Positions 4,715 through 5,039 of a stretch of 5,039 nucleotides of DNA are shown in pieces (the stretch's first letter is position 1; each line of letters starts with the position of its first letter). Source of the DNA: an uncultured Verrucomicrobiota bacterium (GTDB lineage Bacteria > Verrucomicrobiota > Verrucomicrobiae > Opitutales > Opitutaceae); assembly GCA_946481225.1 (NCBI GenBank), contig CAMLNJ010000274.1, forward strand, positions 1 through 5,039. The letters are read 5' to 3'. The position numbers and the translations under genes are program-made. A model generated the notes under the pieces. It was not told where the DNA came from, ran no database searches, and saw only the letters and a program-made list of their open reading frames with translations.

Positions 4715-5039
4715 ATGTCTTTACCCCGCGTTCTCGCCGTGGACTGCGGCGCCGGTCACCTCGCTTGCGGGCTTGTGACCAGCGACAAGTCCGGACGTCT
4801 GCAACTCGAGAAGCTCGCGCTCGACGCCTTCAATCCCGACGCCTCGCTTGAGGCCGACTGGACGGGGATGATCGGACAAGCACTCACCGAAACCGCGCGC
4901 CGCGAAAAATTCGTCGGCGCTTCGACCATAGGCCTTCCGGGGCATCATATTCTGGGGAAATTCATCAAGACGCCCTCGGTCGAAGAGTCCAAGCGCGCCA
5001 AGATCGTCCAATACGAGGCTCAGCAGACTATCCCGAATT
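4715..5039 (+). CDS. pilM: PilM/Amuc_1101-like pilus protein, N-terminal part
   Basis: The frame is open from the ATG at 4715 to the window edge, giving 108 codons; the gene is cut by the window, not broken. PilM proteins have an actin/FtsA-like (ASKHA) ATPase fold and form the cytoplasmic platform that anchors type IV pilus alignment proteins at the inner membrane. Visible here are the N-terminal phosphate-1-like loop LAVDCGAGHLACGLV (7-21) and the PilM-typical segment STIGLPGHHILGKFIKTP (70-87), then SKRAKIVQYEAQQTIP (92-107), which resembles the PilM pattern ending in E(A)xxxIP. No signal peptide is present, as expected for a cytoplasmic protein. Following an Amuc_1102 homologue, it matches Amuc_1101 of Akkermansia. 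It starts 76 bases after that gene with a pyrimidine-rich leader and no Shine-Dalgarno sequence. The remaining nucleotide-binding motifs lie beyond the window. Confidence 0.85.
   Translation, partial: MSLPRVLAVDCGAGHLACGLVTSDKSGRLQLEKLALDAFNPDASLEADWTGMIGQALTETARREKFVGASTIGLPGHHILGKFIKTPSVEESKRAKIVQYEAQQTIPN

Overview
This GC-rich window has G/C-ending codons dominating its genes. It looks like part of a chromosome from the Verrucomicrobiota, most plausibly an Opitutaceae-like member. The strongest clue is an Amuc_1102-family protein followed directly by a PilM-like protein, the gene pair of the Akkermansia-type pilus locus. The taxonomic call is an inference. All five recognisable genes are on the + strand.

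Bases 1-141 are a low-complexity leader with two 11-base G runs and a 10-base C run. Bases 142-3026 form an envelope-biogenesis block. It begins with a LolD-type ABC ATPase for lipoprotein or related export. After 17 bases comes a Gfo/Idh/MocA-family NAD(P)-dependent oxidoreductase of the kind often found in lipid A gene clusters. After a 54-base spacer containing an 8-base tandem repeat comes lipid-A-disaccharide synthase, LpxB. The tight same-strand packing suggests one transcript coupling lipid A synthesis with lipoprotein export.

Bases 3027-3990 (964 bases) hold no gene I can recognise. They contain a perfect GC hairpin (3473-3492), a perfect TTGGCA-N5-TGCCAA palindrome (3828-3844) and weakly coding-like minus-strand sequence. 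One short minus-strand stretch resembles, by eye, the central part of the Amuc_1102-like protein downstream.

Bases 3991-5039 start a second functional block. It has a secreted Amuc_1102-like protein whose 3' end is built from a strong stem-loop and a 10-base direct repeat, then the first 108 codons of a PilM/Amuc_1101-like ATPase-fold protein that runs off the window. By analogy with Akkermansia, the Amuc_1100, Amuc_1099 and secretin (Amuc_1098) homologues would be expected further downstream. Only lpxB has a clear Shine-Dalgarno sequence. I see no tRNA, rRNA, CRISPR array or insertion sequence, and the most unusual material is in the non-coding structure and the unexplained gap rather than in a clearly new gene system.
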